Counted from the stretch's first letter, positions 10,106-19,408 are shown. The stretch: DNA of 64,000 nucleotides from Cupriavidus sp. BIS7 (GCF_000292345.1 NZ_ALOU01000061.1:1-64000); one strand, 5' to 3'. Notes: generated from the sequence alone by a model not told the origin. Numbers and translations are program-made.

Positions 10106-10870
10106 ATGGAAACGCTGCTCGCACTGGCGCGCGATCCGGCCGCCTGGGCCGCCCTCGCCACTCTGGTGGCCATGGAGGTTGTGCTTGGCATCGACAACCT
10201 GATCTTCATCTCGATCCTGACCAACAAGCTTCACGAGGACATTCGCGAGAAGGCACGCCGCATCGGGATCGGCCTGGCACTGCTGATGCGGCTGGGCCTG
10301 CTGGCCACGATCGCCGTCATCGTGGCGCTGACCGAGCCGGTCATCACGCTGTTCGGCAGAGGGGTTTCCTGGCGCGACATCATCCTGATCGCCGGCGGCG
10401 CCTTTCTCGTATGGAAGGCCACACGCGAGATTCACCACCACGTGACGCCCGAGACGGAGGAAGAAAAGGCGGAATCGGCCGGGCAGGCGGCAGCCCTGGG
10501 CTTCGCGGCAGCCATCGGCCAGATCCTGGTGCTGGACCTGGTCTTTTCGATCGACAGCATCATCACCGCAGTTGGCATGACCGAGCACGTGCCCATCATG
10601 TTCGTGGCGGTGATCGCTGCCGTGACCGTCATGCTGGTGGCAGCCACGCCGCTGGCCAACTTCATCAACCGAAATCCAACCATCGTCATGCTGGCCCTGG
10701 CCTTCCTGATCATGATTGGCATGACACTGATCGCCGACGGGCTAGGAACCCACGTGCCCAAGGGCTATATCTATACGGCGATGGCGTTCTCCTGCGCGGT
10801 GGAGGGGCTCAACATGCTGGCTCGCCGGCGCCGGACCCATGCGGCCGGCGCCGCGCCACCGGGGCACTAG
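10106..10870 (+). CDS. TerC family integral membrane protein
   Basis: A 254-residue membrane protein with about seven hydrophobic segments. It carries the family's acidic signatures in membrane context: [13 protein letters not shown] near the N-terminus and [12 protein letters not shown] in the second half, which probably form a metal-ion pathway. A histidine- and acid-rich cytoplasmic loop ([14 protein letters not shown]) separates the halves. TerC-type proteins are tied to manganese export during secretion or to tellurite resistance; no other ter genes are here. The start at 10106 follows AAAGGAGTTCGC. No yybP-ykoY-type manganese riboswitch was seen upstream. It stands alone. Confidence 0.85.
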   Translation: METLLALARDPAAWAALATLVAMEVVLGIDNLIFISILTNKLHEDIREKARRIGIGLALLMRLGLLATIAVIVALTEPVITLFGRGVSWRDIILIAGGAFLVWKATREIHHHVTPETEEEKAESAGQAAALGFAAAIGQILVLDLVFSIDSIITAVGMTEHVPIMFVAVIAAVTVMLVAATPLANFINRNPTIVMLALAFLIMIGMTLIADGLGTHVPKGYIYTAMAFSCAVEGLNMLARRRRTHAAGAAPPGH

Positions 10871-10946
10871 CCGCCGATGCACTGGTGATGAATGTGGCCT
10901 ACCGGGTATGATGGCTGTCTTGTTGTCATCCCCACTTCACGATTCC

Positions 10947-11642
10947 ATGTTCCCTACGGACCTCGCCGCCGGCGCCGACGGCGATCAAAGCGCCTCGCTG
11001 CCCCGCTCCGAGCGCGCCTATCAACAGTTGCGGGCCGCCATCCAGGCCGGCCAGTTGCCGCCAGGCACGCGTCTGCGAGAAGTCGAGCTTGCGGAATCGC
11101 TCGGCCTCTCGCGTACACCGGTGCGTGAAGCGCTTTCGCGGCTGGAATCGGAAGGGCTGGTCGTCAACGAACCCAATCGCGGGATGATGGTGACGCGGCT
11201 CGATGCCAGCATGGTCAGCGAGCTCTACGTCATGCGCGAGGTGCTCGAATCCACCGCAGCCGCGCTTGCCGCGCGCCACGCCACCGACGTCGAAATCTCC
11301 CTGTTGCGCGATATCGTCGAACGCGACTTGTCGTTTGCCGAAGATCCCGACAAGCTGGCGATGAACAACAGGCTGTTCCACGAAACGCTGCACCGCTGCG
11401 CTCACAATCGCTATCTGCTCAAGACGCTGCGCTCGCTGCATGAATCGATGGCGCTACTGGGGCGATCGACACTGGCCGTGCCGGGCCGTGCGCGCGGCTC
11501 ATATGAAGAACACATGGCCCTGGTCCAGGCGCTGGAAGCGCGTGACCCTGGCCAAGCCGAGCAGATTGCCCGGCGCCACATCCAGCAGGCCTACAAGGTT
11601 CGGCTGTCGCTCTGGATCGAAGAGCAATCCAACGCCCCTTAA
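10947..11642 (+). CDS. GntR-family transcriptional regulator, FCD subfamily (second copy)
   Basis: A winged-helix domain (LAESLGLSRTPVREALSRLE) and an FCD domain with the usual histidine pattern (NNRLFHETLHRCAHN). About 231 residues from 10947; in-frame ATGs at 10908 and 10911 are equally plausible, since no start has a clear ribosome binding site. It is transcribed in the same direction as the TerC gene after a 76-nt gap. No operator copies like those of the first GntR cluster were seen here, so it probably controls something outside this group. Its target is unknown. Confidence 0.8.
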   Translation: MFPTDLAAGADGDQSASLPRSERAYQQLRAAIQAGQLPPGTRLREVELAESLGLSRTPVREALSRLESEGLVVNEPNRGMMVTRLDASMVSELYVMREVLESTAAALAARHATDVEISLLRDIVERDLSFAEDPDKLAMNNRLFHETLHRCAHNRYLLKTLRSLHESMALLGRSTLAVPGRARGSYEEHMALVQALEARDPGQAEQIARRHIQQAYKVRLSLWIEEQSNAP

Positions 11643-11680
11643 GAACTCAAGCACCTTCCGATCTATCGAAACAGGCCAAC

Positions 11681-11720
11681 CAATAGCCCCACGCCAGTCC
11701 CGGCGTGGGGCTATTGTTTT
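11681..11720 (+). terminator. Intrinsic terminator after the second GntR gene
   Basis: CAATAGCCCCACGCC and GGCGTGGGGCTATTG form a perfect 15-bp stem with a 6-nt loop, followed by TTTT. It ends transcription of the GntR gene. Confidence 0.9.
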
Positions 11721-11784
11721 ACTCGCCCGAAAAGTGTGTTCCGCGCGTGCGCTTTTCTGGAATGAAGCGGCTTGCTATGGTGTT

Positions 11785-11842
11785 CACGGAGGCCAAGGCT
11801 CTCTCCCTTCCGGCCTCACGTCACCCTCCGTGGCGGTTTTTT
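11785..11842 (+). terminator. Hairpin with T-tract in the leader of the DUF427 gene
   Basis: CACGGAGG (11785-11792) pairs with CCTCCGTG (11825-11832), with an inner GGCC/GGCC stem, followed by GCGG and six T. It lies between the terminator at 11681-11720 and the DUF427 start at 11953, so it terminates either a short independent RNA or an attenuated leader. No known riboswitch consensus was recognised. The rest of the 310-nt gap shows nothing further. Confidence 0.6.
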
Positions 11843-11952
11843 CATGTTGGCGCCGACCTGCAAGACTTGTAGTTCGTCCGCATGTCGATGTCGGCGCAGG
11901 GCGCGGCACTTTTGCCGCGCCTTCTTTTCCGCAGCCATTCAGACGAGGTCCC

Positions 11953-12330
11953 ATGCCAGACAAACCCGTCAAGATTCCCGGACCTGACCACCCGATCACG
12001 ATCACGCCGCAAGGCGGACGTGTGATTGTGACCGCTGGCGGTAAAGTAATTGCCGATTCCCGACGCGCACTGACGCTCCAGGAAGCGTCCTATCCCGCTG
12101 TTCAGTACATCCCGCGCGAGGATGTCGACATGCAGCAACTGTCTCGTACATCACACGCAAGCTACTGCCCGTACAAAGGGGATGCCGCCTACTACAGCAT
12201 TCCCGCCGCAGGCCCACGTGCCGAGAATGGCGTCTGGACCTACGAAACGCCCTATGCGGCCGTCTCCGCCATCGCAGGATTTCTTGCTTTCTATCCCGAT
12301 CGCGTGGACAGCATCGACGTCACACGCTGA
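11953..12330 (+). CDS. DUF427 family protein
   Basis: A 125-residue protein with the DUF427 pattern: ITITPQGGRVIVTAGGKVIA, then YIPREDVDM, the CPYKGDAAYYS motif and a C-terminal AFYPDRV segment. These residues form a compact beta-rich fold of unknown biochemical role. The ATG at 11953 follows GACGAGGTCCC. It is a single-gene unit bounded by a leader hairpin at 11785-11842 and a strong bidirectional terminator at 12342-12390. The function is not established and the context gives no clue. Confidence 0.85.
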   Translation: MPDKPVKIPGPDHPITITPQGGRVIVTAGGKVIADSRRALTLQEASYPAVQYIPREDVDMQQLSRTSHASYCPYKGDAAYYSIPAAGPRAENGVWTYETPYAAVSAIAGFLAFYPDRVDSIDVTR

Positions 12331-12341
12331 ATCGAGCACAA

Positions 12342-12390
12342 AAAAGCCGACCCGCCATACGCTTCCAGAGCATATGGCGGGTCGGCTTTT
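12342..12390. terminator. Bidirectional intrinsic terminator
   Basis: AAAAGCCGACCCGCCATA and TATGGCGGGTCGGCTTTT form an 18-bp stem with A-runs on the left and T-runs on the right. It serves the DUF427 gene (+) and the small gene at 12453-12638 (-). Confidence 0.95.
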
Positions 12391-12452
12391 CACTTCAACG
12401 CGGCGCCAATGCGCCGCATCGTCATGCTAATTACAGCTCAACTACCGGCTTC

Positions 12453-12638
12453 TCAGCCATTCGCGTAGGTCACCTTGGCCTTGCGCGCTTCCGCCTGCAG
12501 GCGGGTGAAAACGTGCTGGATCTTGGCAATCACGCGCTTCACGTCGTTGCCAAAGCCCATGCTTTGGGCACCGAGCTCGCGCTCGATCAGGTCACGTTCG
12601 AGTTGATCGGTCAGCTTGATATCGGAGTAGGTGTTCAT
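12453..12638 (-). CDS. Small hypothetical protein, 61 residues
   Basis: The reading frame opens at 12638 behind GGAAGGACGTC, a good ribosome binding site; the longer frame to 12758 lacks one. The product is charged, soluble and probably helical (LERDLIERELGAQS, then VKRVIAKIQHVFTRL), with no signal peptide or cysteines. It ends at a shared terminator, so it is an independent short gene. I recognise no function; similar small proteins occur in Burkholderiales as DUF-type families, but I cannot name one with confidence. Confidence 0.65.
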   Translation of the reverse strand: MNTYSDIKLTDQLERDLIERELGAQSMGFGNDVKRVIAKIQHVFTRLQAEARKAKVTYANG

Positions 12639-12785
12639 GACGTCCTTCCTTTCAGGGATAACCCTTATGGGGTTTTCCCGAATTGTAGCAGAAGGATTGC
12701 GGCATCGCAGCATTAGGTAATAGTGCGTATGGTCCTCGCCAGCTTCGGCCGAAAACAAGACGTTGCACCGCGTCGTTTGACGAAA

Positions 12786-13865
12786 TCAATGCTCCTCGGA
12801 CGCGCTGAAACGCCGCCGGTAGTATCCGGGACTGGTTCCAAGCCGGGAACGGAAGTGATTTCGCAATGTGGCTGCAGCACCAAAGCCGACTTGCACCGCG
12901 ATGTCATCCATGGATAAGCCGGTCTCTTCAAGCAACACCCGGGCTCGGCTTATTCGTTCGATAAGCAGCCATTCCCCAGGCGGCATAGCCATCATGTTGA
13001 CGAAATGGCGCTGGAAAGTGCGGGCGCTCATTGCTGTTTGCTTTGCCATCCTGACAATCGGCCAGTCTTCTCCCAGCCTTGCGCGCACCATATCCAGCAG
13101 GGGAGCCAACGAAGCGCTGCTCCGCTTCGGGACCGGCTCGGCAATGTACTGAGCCTGACCGCCTTCACGGTGCGGCGGCATGACCAGCCGGCGCGCAACC
13201 TGATTGGCTGCGCGCGGGCCGAAGTCCCGGCGAATCAGATGCAGGCACAGATCGATTCCTGCAGCACTTCCGGCCGAAGTCAGGACATCGCCAGCATCGA
13301 CATAGAGGACATCTGCCTCCACACGCACGTCCGGATACCGTTCGGCGAGTGCCGCCGCATGTCGCCAGTGCGTCGTCGCCCGCTTGCCGTCGAGCAGTCC
13401 TGCGGCGGCCAATACAAAGGCACCCGTGCAGATCGACATGACCCGCGCACCACGCTTGTTCGCCTTGCGCAAGGCAAGGCAAAGCTCCGGGGGCACGGCG
13501 GCTTCGATGCCGCGCCACCCCGGGATGATGATCGTCTTCGCTTTCGACAAGAGTTCAAGACCGCCATCTGCCTGCACCTGAACGCCACCCGCCCCGCGCA
13601 ACGTTCCCGAATCTGCCGAGCATGTCGCAAAGCGATACCACGCGTCGCCCATCTCCGGTCGGGGTAGACCGAACACTTCAACGGCGCAGCCGTATTCAAA
13701 GAGGCTCAGCCCGTCGTAGACGACGACTGCTACCAGCCCACCAGTGGCACCAGCTGCACCACTGGCACCAGATTGCGATGTGTTCTTTGGCACAAGAGGG
13801 ATCGATTGAAGTTCGAGAGCGCCGCGAGGATTTTCTGGACCGTTGGCGTCGCAAATCAGATGCAA
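12786..13865 (-). CDS. GlxA-like AraC regulator with N-terminal DJ-1/PfpI domain
   Basis: A 359-residue regulator. After about 40 poorly ordered residues, a DJ-1/PfpI (glutamine amidotransferase-like) domain spans roughly residues 42-220, with CTGAFVLAAAGLL as the nucleophile-elbow region. The C-terminal third is a double helix-turn-helix AraC domain ending in VGFGAAATLRNHFRSRLGTSPGYYRRRF. Such regulators usually activate a divergent catabolic or stress gene in response to a small nitrogen compound or aldehyde. Here the divergent neighbour is the DUF3088 gene at 14011, 145 nt away, which is the likely target. The start at 13865 is the first in frame and is not supported by a strong site. Confidence 0.85.
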   Translation of the reverse strand: MHLICDANGPENPRGALELQSIPLVPKNTSQSGASGAAGATGGLVAVVVYDGLSLFEYGCAVEVFGLPRPEMGDAWYRFATCSADSGTLRGAGGVQVQADGGLELLSKAKTIIIPGWRGIEAAVPPELCLALRKANKRGARVMSICTGAFVLAAAGLLDGKRATTHWRHAAALAERYPDVRVEADVLYVDAGDVLTSAGSAAGIDLCLHLIRRDFGPRAANQVARRLVMPPHREGGQAQYIAEPVPKRSSASLAPLLDMVRARLGEDWPIVRMAKQTAMSARTFQRHFVNMMAMPPGEWLLIERISRARVLLEETGLSMDDIAVQVGFGAAATLRNHFRSRLGTSPGYYRRRFSASEEH

Positions 13866-14010
13866 CCAATTTTGGCATGATCCAGACGTTAATTGTCGTT
13901 CGTGCCACTAGTGAGTTTCCCTGCCCGCCCCTAATCTGTGGTCGTTGATTCGCTATCCAACGAGGCAACGAAGTGCACCACCAACTTCACAACCCACAGT
14001 GAGAGAGAAC

Positions 14011-14358
14011 ATGAAAGACAAGCTACTGATGCTCCGCCCCGGCTTTTTTCAAGGCGACGAAGGCCCCTTCTATTGCGGCGATGCCGTTGCTGTAGAAGGC
14101 CTGCTCAGCTTCTTCCCGCAGTTGCGTAGCCAGATCGATGTCGAATACATCGACGCGCCGCGGCCGCGCCAGGCCATTGTCGAGTTGATCGGCGAGGCAA
14201 ACCAGTCAGCGCCCGTCCTGGTACTGGGAGCCGGACGTGTGCCACGCGACAGCAGCGTTGAAGTCCGCCTGCACGGGCAGACGCAGTTCATCGATTCACC
14301 CGACCATATCCGCCGGTACCTGTCGTCGGAATACGGCGTAGCGCGTCCGGCATCCTGA
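14011..14358 (+). CDS. DUF3088-like protein
   Basis: A 115-residue protein starting with KDKLLMLRPGFFQGDEGPFYC; the pattern of an LxPGF opening, a GPFYC cysteine and a DSPDHIRRYL end fits DUF3088. It looks thioredoxin-like in outline (FYCGDAVAVEGLLSFFP and later a beta-rich VLVLGAG segment), but only one cysteine is present. The start at 14011 follows GAGAGAGAAC. It diverges from the GlxA-like regulator and is probably controlled by it. The biochemical role is unknown. Confidence 0.7.
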   Translation: MKDKLLMLRPGFFQGDEGPFYCGDAVAVEGLLSFFPQLRSQIDVEYIDAPRPRQAIVELIGEANQSAPVLVLGAGRVPRDSSVEVRLHGQTQFIDSPDHIRRYLSSEYGVARPAS

Positions 14359-14686
14359 CCGCAGCTTGAACCATGCCTGTCGCGCGAACCTGTCGCTGGT
14401 ATTCAGCAACAGGATTCGTGCGCGGGCCAGTCCATGACCACGACCGGACCCGGCATGCGTAGAAAAATATTCCATGAACGGGCTTCGGCTTAGTGATCTT
14501 TGAAAGTTATTTCCACCTACGGACCACTACGATTCCCCTTGCGACCTGGACAGGCAGGATCTCGATGAGAGGCCAGCCTGAAGATCGAGGTGGGCCTCGG
14601 CACCCGTCAGGATGAAGGCACCACCAAAGCTGCCGGGCAATGGCGTCGCCCTTCAGCAATACCTATAACCACATTGGAGACAAGTC
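14359..14686. other. 328-nt intergenic stretch with no recognised feature
   Basis: This stretch lies between the DUF3088 gene and the amino-acid ABC operon. No reading frame, strong hairpin or known riboswitch was seen. The AT-rich part near 14460-14520 probably holds the promoter of the transporter operon. Confidence 0.5.
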
Positions 14687-15487
14687 ATGAAATTTCTGCA
14701 ATCGCTGCTGCAAGGCGCGATACTCGCGACCGTCCTGAGCTTCACCGCAACTGCTGTACATGCTGAAGATCTGCTGGACAGCGTCAAGGCCAGCGGCGTC
14801 CTGAAGGTCGGGATGGAGGGCACCTACCCACCGTTTGGCTATCGCAATAGCCAGGGCCAACTCGACGGCTTCGACGTCGCGGTGGCCAGGGCAGTCGCCG
14901 ACAAGATGGGCGTCAAGGTTCAGTTCATTACCACCGAGTGGAGCGGCATCATCGCAGGCCTGCAGGCCGGAAAGTTCGACGTCATCGTCAACCAGGTGAG
15001 CATGACGCCGGCACGCAAACAGGCGCTGGATTTCACGCAGCCCTACGTATATTCCGCGGTCCAGGTACTTCAGCGCAGCGATGACAAGCGCGAGTTCGGG
15101 TCGCTGGACGCACTGAAAGGAAAATCCGTCGGCGTAACGCTGGGCAGCAACTATGCCGAGCTGGCGAAATCGGTATCCGGCATCCAGGTGCAGACCTATC
15201 CAGGCACCTCGGAAAACCTGCGTGATCTTGCGGCTGGCCGTATCGATGCCGCCCTCAATGATCGCCTGATGCTGCCCTACCTGATCAAGAACGCCAACTT
15301 GCCACTGCGTACCGGCGCACTGCTGGCGGGCACGAAGCTGGAGATGGGTATTCCATACCGGAAAGGCAACCCCAAGTTCGCCAAGGCCATTGACAACGCC
15401 CTGACCGCGCTACAGCAGGATGGAACCCTGCGCAAGCTGTCCATCCAATGGCTGGGCACTGACGCCAGCCAACCCCTCGCACAGTAA
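14687..15487 (+). CDS. Cystine/amino-acid ABC transporter, periplasmic binding protein
   Basis: A 266-residue family 3 solute-binding protein. A signal peptide (MKFLQSLLQGAILATV to AVHA, cleavage near residue 26) leads into the usual GVLKVGMEGTYPPFG opening and GFDVAVARAVADKMG. The start at 14687 follows TTGGAGACAAGTC. It heads an operon with a permease, an ATPase, D-cysteine desulfhydrase and a MetC-like lyase. The order binding protein-permease-ATPase next to dcyD matches the cystine (FliY/TcyJ-TcyL-TcyN) system of enterobacteria, so L-cystine or a related sulfur amino acid is the likely ligand. Ligand choice is inferred from the neighbours. Confidence 0.85.
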   Translation: MKFLQSLLQGAILATVLSFTATAVHAEDLLDSVKASGVLKVGMEGTYPPFGYRNSQGQLDGFDVAVARAVADKMGVKVQFITTEWSGIIAGLQAGKFDVIVNQVSMTPARKQALDFTQPYVYSAVQVLQRSDDKREFGSLDALKGKSVGVTLGSNYAELAKSVSGIQVQTYPGTSENLRDLAAGRIDAALNDRLMLPYLIKNANLPLRTGALLAGTKLEMGIPYRKGNPKFAKAIDNALTALQQDGTLRKLSIQWLGTDASQPLAQ

Positions 15488-15547
15488 TCGTCGCCACGTC
15501 AGCCGGCACGTCCGTCCCGTCAGGGTTGGGCGCGCCTGGCCACAGCA

Positions 15548-16219
15548 ATGGATCGCATCATGAGCCCTTTTGACCTGATTGTTCATGCCTCCCCGGTGCT
15601 CCTGCATGGCGCCGTGATCACCGTGAAATTCGCCCTGGCCTCGATGGTGTTCGGCCTGATAGTCGGGATCGTTGTCGCCATCATGGGAATCAGTGCCAGT
15701 CCTGTCCTCAGCGGCATTGCCCGTGCCTATGTCAGCGTCATGCGCGGTACGCCGCTGCTGGTGCAGATGTTCGTCGTCTACTACGGTCTGCCAGACCTCG
15801 GCATCGCCCTTGACCCCACCAGCGCCGGCATCCTTACCCTCACCGCCAACGCCGGGGCCTACCTCTCGGAAAGCATGCGTGGCGCGATACTCGGGATCAG
15901 CCGTGGGCAATGGAGCGCGGCGCACAGCCTGGGACTCACCCACTTCCAGACGCTGCGCTACATCGTCTGCCCGCAGGCATTGCGGCTGGCCGTACCGAGC
16001 CTCGGCAACACACTCATCAGCCTGATCAAGGACACCTCGCTGGTTTCTGTCATCACCGTGACCGAGCTGCTGAGATCGTCCCAGGAAATCATTGCCTCGA
16101 CCTTCCAACCGCTTCCGTTGTACCTGTCGGTGGCAGCCATCTATTGGCTGCTCAGCACGGGATTGTCGTGGGTGCAGCGGCGCATCGAGGCCCGGCTGAC
16201 ACTGCGCGTGACACGCTGA
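15548..16219 (+). CDS. Cystine/amino-acid ABC transporter, permease
   Basis: A 223-residue inner-membrane permease of the polar amino-acid (HisMQ) type with about five hydrophobic segments. The segment FVVYYGLPDLGI and the EAA-like loop (ESMRGAILGISRGQWSAAHSLGL) that docks the ATPase are visible. The start is either 15548 or the ATG four codons later at 15560. It lies 60 nt after the binding-protein gene. Homodimeric function is likely because only one permease gene is present, as in the TcyL system. Confidence 0.85.
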   Translation: MDRIMSPFDLIVHASPVLLHGAVITVKFALASMVFGLIVGIVVAIMGISASPVLSGIARAYVSVMRGTPLLVQMFVVYYGLPDLGIALDPTSAGILTLTANAGAYLSESMRGAILGISRGQWSAAHSLGLTHFQTLRYIVCPQALRLAVPSLGNTLISLIKDTSLVSVITVTELLRSSQEIIASTFQPLPLYLSVAAIYWLLSTGLSWVQRRIEARLTLRVTR

Positions 16220-16273
16220 CCCGGCGATCCGGCATAGCGAAACCACAACAATCTGCAAGCAGGAGACAAAACA

Positions 16274-16999
16274 ATGATTGCCCTCGAAGACGTATCGAAA
16301 TGGTATGGCCAATTCAAGGTGCTGGATACATGCAGCACACGCGTGGAGAAAGGCGAAGTCGTGGTTGTCTGCGGCCCGTCGGGGTCAGGAAAATCAACGC
16401 TGATCAAGACGGTGAACGGGCTTGAATCGTTCCAGCAAGGGCGAATCAGCGTGGATGGTGTATGTGTCGGGGACCCGAAGATCAACCTCACGCAACTGCG
16501 TGCACGGGTCGGCATGGTGTTCCAGCATTTCGAGCTGTTCCCGCACCTGAGCATTCTCGACAACCTTTCGCTGGCGCAGATCAAGGTATTGAAGCGCGGC
16601 AAGGACGAGGCCCGGGAAAAAGGCCTGAGGCTGCTTGAGCGTGTCGGCCTGAAATCCCATGCCGCCAAGTTCCCCGCGCAGCTCTCCGGCGGGCAGCAAC
16701 AGCGCGTTGCAATTGCTCGCGCCTTGTCGATGGATCCTGTCGCCATGCTGTTCGACGAACCAACGTCGGCGCTTGACCCGGAAATGATCAACGAGGTGCT
16801 CGACGTCATGACCGGCCTGGCTCGCGAAGGCATGACGATGATCTGCGTCACTCATGAAATGGGGTTCGCGAAGAAGGTTGCCAACCGGGTGATCTTCATG
16901 GACAGCGGCGCCATCGTTGAAGACACAGGCAAGGAAGCCTTCTTCGGCGACCCGAAGTCGGCCCGTGCAAAGGAATTCCTGGCGAAGATCCTGCACTGA
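16274..16999 (+). CDS. Cystine/amino-acid ABC transporter, ATP-binding protein
   Basis: A 241-residue ABC ATPase. Walker A is GPSGSGKST (34-42), the Q-loop reads [12 protein letters not shown], the signature is LSGGQQQR, Walker B leads to [10 protein letters not shown] and the switch histidine is in CVTHEMGFA. All key residues are intact and the amino-acid-importer type (GlnQ/TcyN) is clear. The start at 16274 is preceded by CAGGAGACAAAACA. It powers the importer of the two upstream genes. Confidence 0.9.
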   Translation: MIALEDVSKWYGQFKVLDTCSTRVEKGEVVVVCGPSGSGKSTLIKTVNGLESFQQGRISVDGVCVGDPKINLTQLRARVGMVFQHFELFPHLSILDNLSLAQIKVLKRGKDEAREKGLRLLERVGLKSHAAKFPAQLSGGQQQRVAIARALSMDPVAMLFDEPTSALDPEMINEVLDVMTGLAREGMTMICVTHEMGFAKKVANRVIFMDSGAIVEDTGKEAFFGDPKSARAKEFLAKILH

Positions 17000-17090
17000 T
17001 TCAGTTGGCCTTGCATGATGACATGCGTCGGGGGACAACTCCCTGACGGTACCTGTCTCACGTGCTTTAACTCCCCAGAATCGACATTCC

Positions 17091-18104
17091 ATGAAAATCT
17101 CAGATCGCATCGCTTCATTTCCCCGCCTCGATCTCGTTGGCGCGGCCACCCCCCTGCAGAAGCTCGATCGCGTGTCCTGCATGCTCGGTCGCGATATCTA
17201 CATCAAGCGCGATGACACCACTCCACTTGCCTTTGGCGGGAACAAGTTGCGCAAGCTTGAATTTCTGGCGGCAGACGCGCAGCGCCTGGGTGCCGACACA
17301 TTGGTGACAGCCGGAGCAATCCAGTCGAATCACGTCCGGCAGACAGCCGCCGTCGCGGCCCAGCTCGGAATGCGCTGCCACGCCTTGCTGGAGAACCCGA
17401 CCGACACCACAGACATCGATTACCTGCACAGCGGCAACCGCCTGCTGCTCGATCTGTTCGATGCACACGGTGAGCCCGTAGCCGCGCTCCACAACGCCGA
17501 TGCACAGTTGCAATCGCTGGCCGATCGGCTGCGTGGCGAGGGGCATAAGCCCTACGTCATCCCGATCGGCGGGTCCAATCCACTTGGCGCACTGGGATAT
17601 GTACATGCTGGCCTGGAACTGGCACAGCAAGCAAAGGCGATGGGCATTTCTTTCTCGGCTGTCGTGTTGGCGTCCGGCAGTGCCGGCACCCACGGGGGCC
17701 TGGCGCTGGCACTCGCCCATGCCATGCCGGAAACGCAAGTCATCGGAGTGACCGTCTCGCGCACCGCCGAAGCGCAGGCGCCCAAGGTGGCAGCACTGAT
17801 CGATGGAACGGCAGACTTGCTCGACGTCGAAGTGCCACCTGAACTGCGGCTTGAACTGTGGGACGAATACTTCCTGCCACGCTACGGCGAACCCAACGAA
17901 GCGACGATCGATGCCATCAGGTTGCTGGCCCGCACGGAAGGGGTACTGCTGGACCCCGTCTATACAGGCAAAGCGATGGCCGGCCTGCTAGACGGCGTGA
18001 CACACAAGCGCTTTGACGGAAACGGTCCGCTGCTGTTCCTGCATACCGGCGGCGCGCCAGCGCTATTCGCCTATCGGGACGCGCTCCGGGCACACCCCAT
18101 TTAG
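17091..18104 (+). CDS. dcyD: D-cysteine desulfhydrase (ACC deaminase-like PLP enzyme)
   Basis: A 337-residue fold-type II PLP enzyme that should split D-cysteine into pyruvate, ammonia and sulfide. The PLP lysine is Lys52 in [10 protein letters not shown], with [16 protein letters not shown] and [14 protein letters not shown] as substrate and phosphate-binding loops and a C-terminal [11 protein letters not shown]. The close relative ACC deaminase cannot be fully excluded by eye, but the position behind a cystine-type importer and next to a MetC-like lyase favours desulfhydrase. The start at 17091 has only a weak ribosome binding site. The 91-nt gap to the ATPase gene shows no terminator. Confidence 0.8.
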   Translation: MKISDRIASFPRLDLVGAATPLQKLDRVSCMLGRDIYIKRDDTTPLAFGGNKLRKLEFLAADAQRLGADTLVTAGAIQSNHVRQTAAVAAQLGMRCHALLENPTDTTDIDYLHSGNRLLLDLFDAHGEPVAALHNADAQLQSLADRLRGEGHKPYVIPIGGSNPLGALGYVHAGLELAQQAKAMGISFSAVVLASGSAGTHGGLALALAHAMPETQVIGVTVSRTAEAQAPKVAALIDGTADLLDVEVPPELRLELWDEYFLPRYGEPNEATIDAIRLLARTEGVLLDPVYTGKAMAGLLDGVTHKRFDGNGPLLFLHTGGAPALFAYRDALRAHPI

Positions 18105-18181
18105 TTACCTGCCTGCAGATCAATCATCGTGGCGGCTCTCACAACCCTGGATGCCGCCTCGTACAACCTTGGAGAGATCCG

Positions 18182-19408
18182 ATGAAGGAAAGCACCCATC
18201 TCGTTTGCGCCGGCCGCCACCCAGAGCGCTTCGGCGGCGTCGTGAACACCCCCATTTTCAGGGCGTCGACCATCCTCGCGGGGTCGATGGCCGAATGGGA
18301 AGAGATGAAGCGCGCCCGCGCTGCGGAAGAACCGGGAGCAACGACCTATGGCCGGTATGGCACGCCTACCACGCACGCGTTCGAAGAAGCCATTGCAGGC
18401 CTTGAAGGCGGATATCGATCGCTTGTCTTCCCTTCCGGCCTTGCCGCGGTCAGTACAGCGCTAACTGCGCTGCTCTCGGCGGGTGACCACGTCCTCGTGA
18501 CGGACAGCGCCTATTCCCCAACCCGCGCCTTCCTGGAGCGGGTCCTGGGGCGTTTCGGCATCGAGGTGGAGACCTATGATCCCGTTGACGCCAAACCAAT
18601 CGAAGCCCTGTTGCGGCCGAATACTCGCGTCATATATGTGGAATCGCCCGGTTCGGAGACCTTCGACATCCAGGACATTCCTGCCATCTCCGCAGCGGCG
18701 CACAAACACGGCGCTTATGTCGTCATGGATAACACCTGGGGGACGCCACTCTACTTCAAGCCGTTTGCGCACGGTGTCGACGTGTCGATCCAGGCCGCGA
18801 CGAAGTACATCGTGGGTCATTCGGACGCAATGCTCGGCGTTGTCACCTGCAATCGAGACACCTGGCCTCTGGTCAAGCAGACGACTTATGACATGGGACA
18901 GACAGCAGGGCCGGATGATATCTACCTGGCTCTGCGTGGCCTGCGTACATTGTCCGTCAGATTGCAGCGCCACTGGCAATCCGGGCTGCGTGTTGCCCAA
19001 TGGCTGGAGCAGCAACCACAGGTTGAAGCGGTTCTGCATCCCGCATTGCCGTCCCACCCGGGACACGCACTGTGGAAGCGGGACTTTACCGGAGCATGCG
19101 GCCTCTTCTCGGTGGTGCTGCGTACACCCTCAAAGTCCTCCCTCGCGGCCTTTATTGATGCGCTCGAGCATTTCGGCCTGGGTGTTTCCTGGGGTGGCTA
19201 TGAAAGCCTCGTGATCCCGTTCACGCCAGGCCCGGGGTGTACCGGCCCACGCTGGCCCTACCAGGGACAGGCGGTGCGTCTGCATGTGGGCCTCGAGGAC
19301 CCGCAGGATCTGATCGACGATCTACGGCGGGGTCTGATGGCACTCTCGACGCATGACTCTCGAACGCACAATCAGGAGGCTGACTGCGACCAGACGTGTC
19401 CCACCTGA
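18182..19408 (+). CDS. metC: Cystathionine beta-lyase (Cys/Met metabolism PLP enzyme)
   Basis: A 408-residue fold-type I PLP enzyme of the cystathionine gamma-synthase/beta-lyase family. YGRYGTPTTHAFEEA contains the tyrosine-arginine pair that holds the PLP phosphate of the neighbouring subunit; the cofactor lysine is Lys208 in SIQAATKYIVGHSD. GVSWGGYESLVIP near the C-terminus is the MetC-like signature. It probably acts as a beta-lyase on cystathionine or directly on imported cystine, releasing sulfide or thiocysteine. The start at 18182 follows TTGGAGAGATCCG. The C-terminal 20 residues are polar and not conserved-looking. It is the last gene of the operon. Confidence 0.8.
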   Translation: MKESTHLVCAGRHPERFGGVVNTPIFRASTILAGSMAEWEEMKRARAAEEPGATTYGRYGTPTTHAFEEAIAGLEGGYRSLVFPSGLAAVSTALTALLSAGDHVLVTDSAYSPTRAFLERVLGRFGIEVETYDPVDAKPIEALLRPNTRVIYVESPGSETFDIQDIPAISAAAHKHGAYVVMDNTWGTPLYFKPFAHGVDVSIQAATKYIVGHSDAMLGVVTCNRDTWPLVKQTTYDMGQTAGPDDIYLALRGLRTLSVRLQRHWQSGLRVAQWLEQQPQVEAVLHPALPSHPGHALWKRDFTGACGLFSVVLRTPSKSSLAAFIDALEHFGLGVSWGGYESLVIPFTPGPGCTGPRWPYQGQAVRLHVGLEDPQDLIDDLRRGLMALSTHDSRTHNQEADCDQTCPT

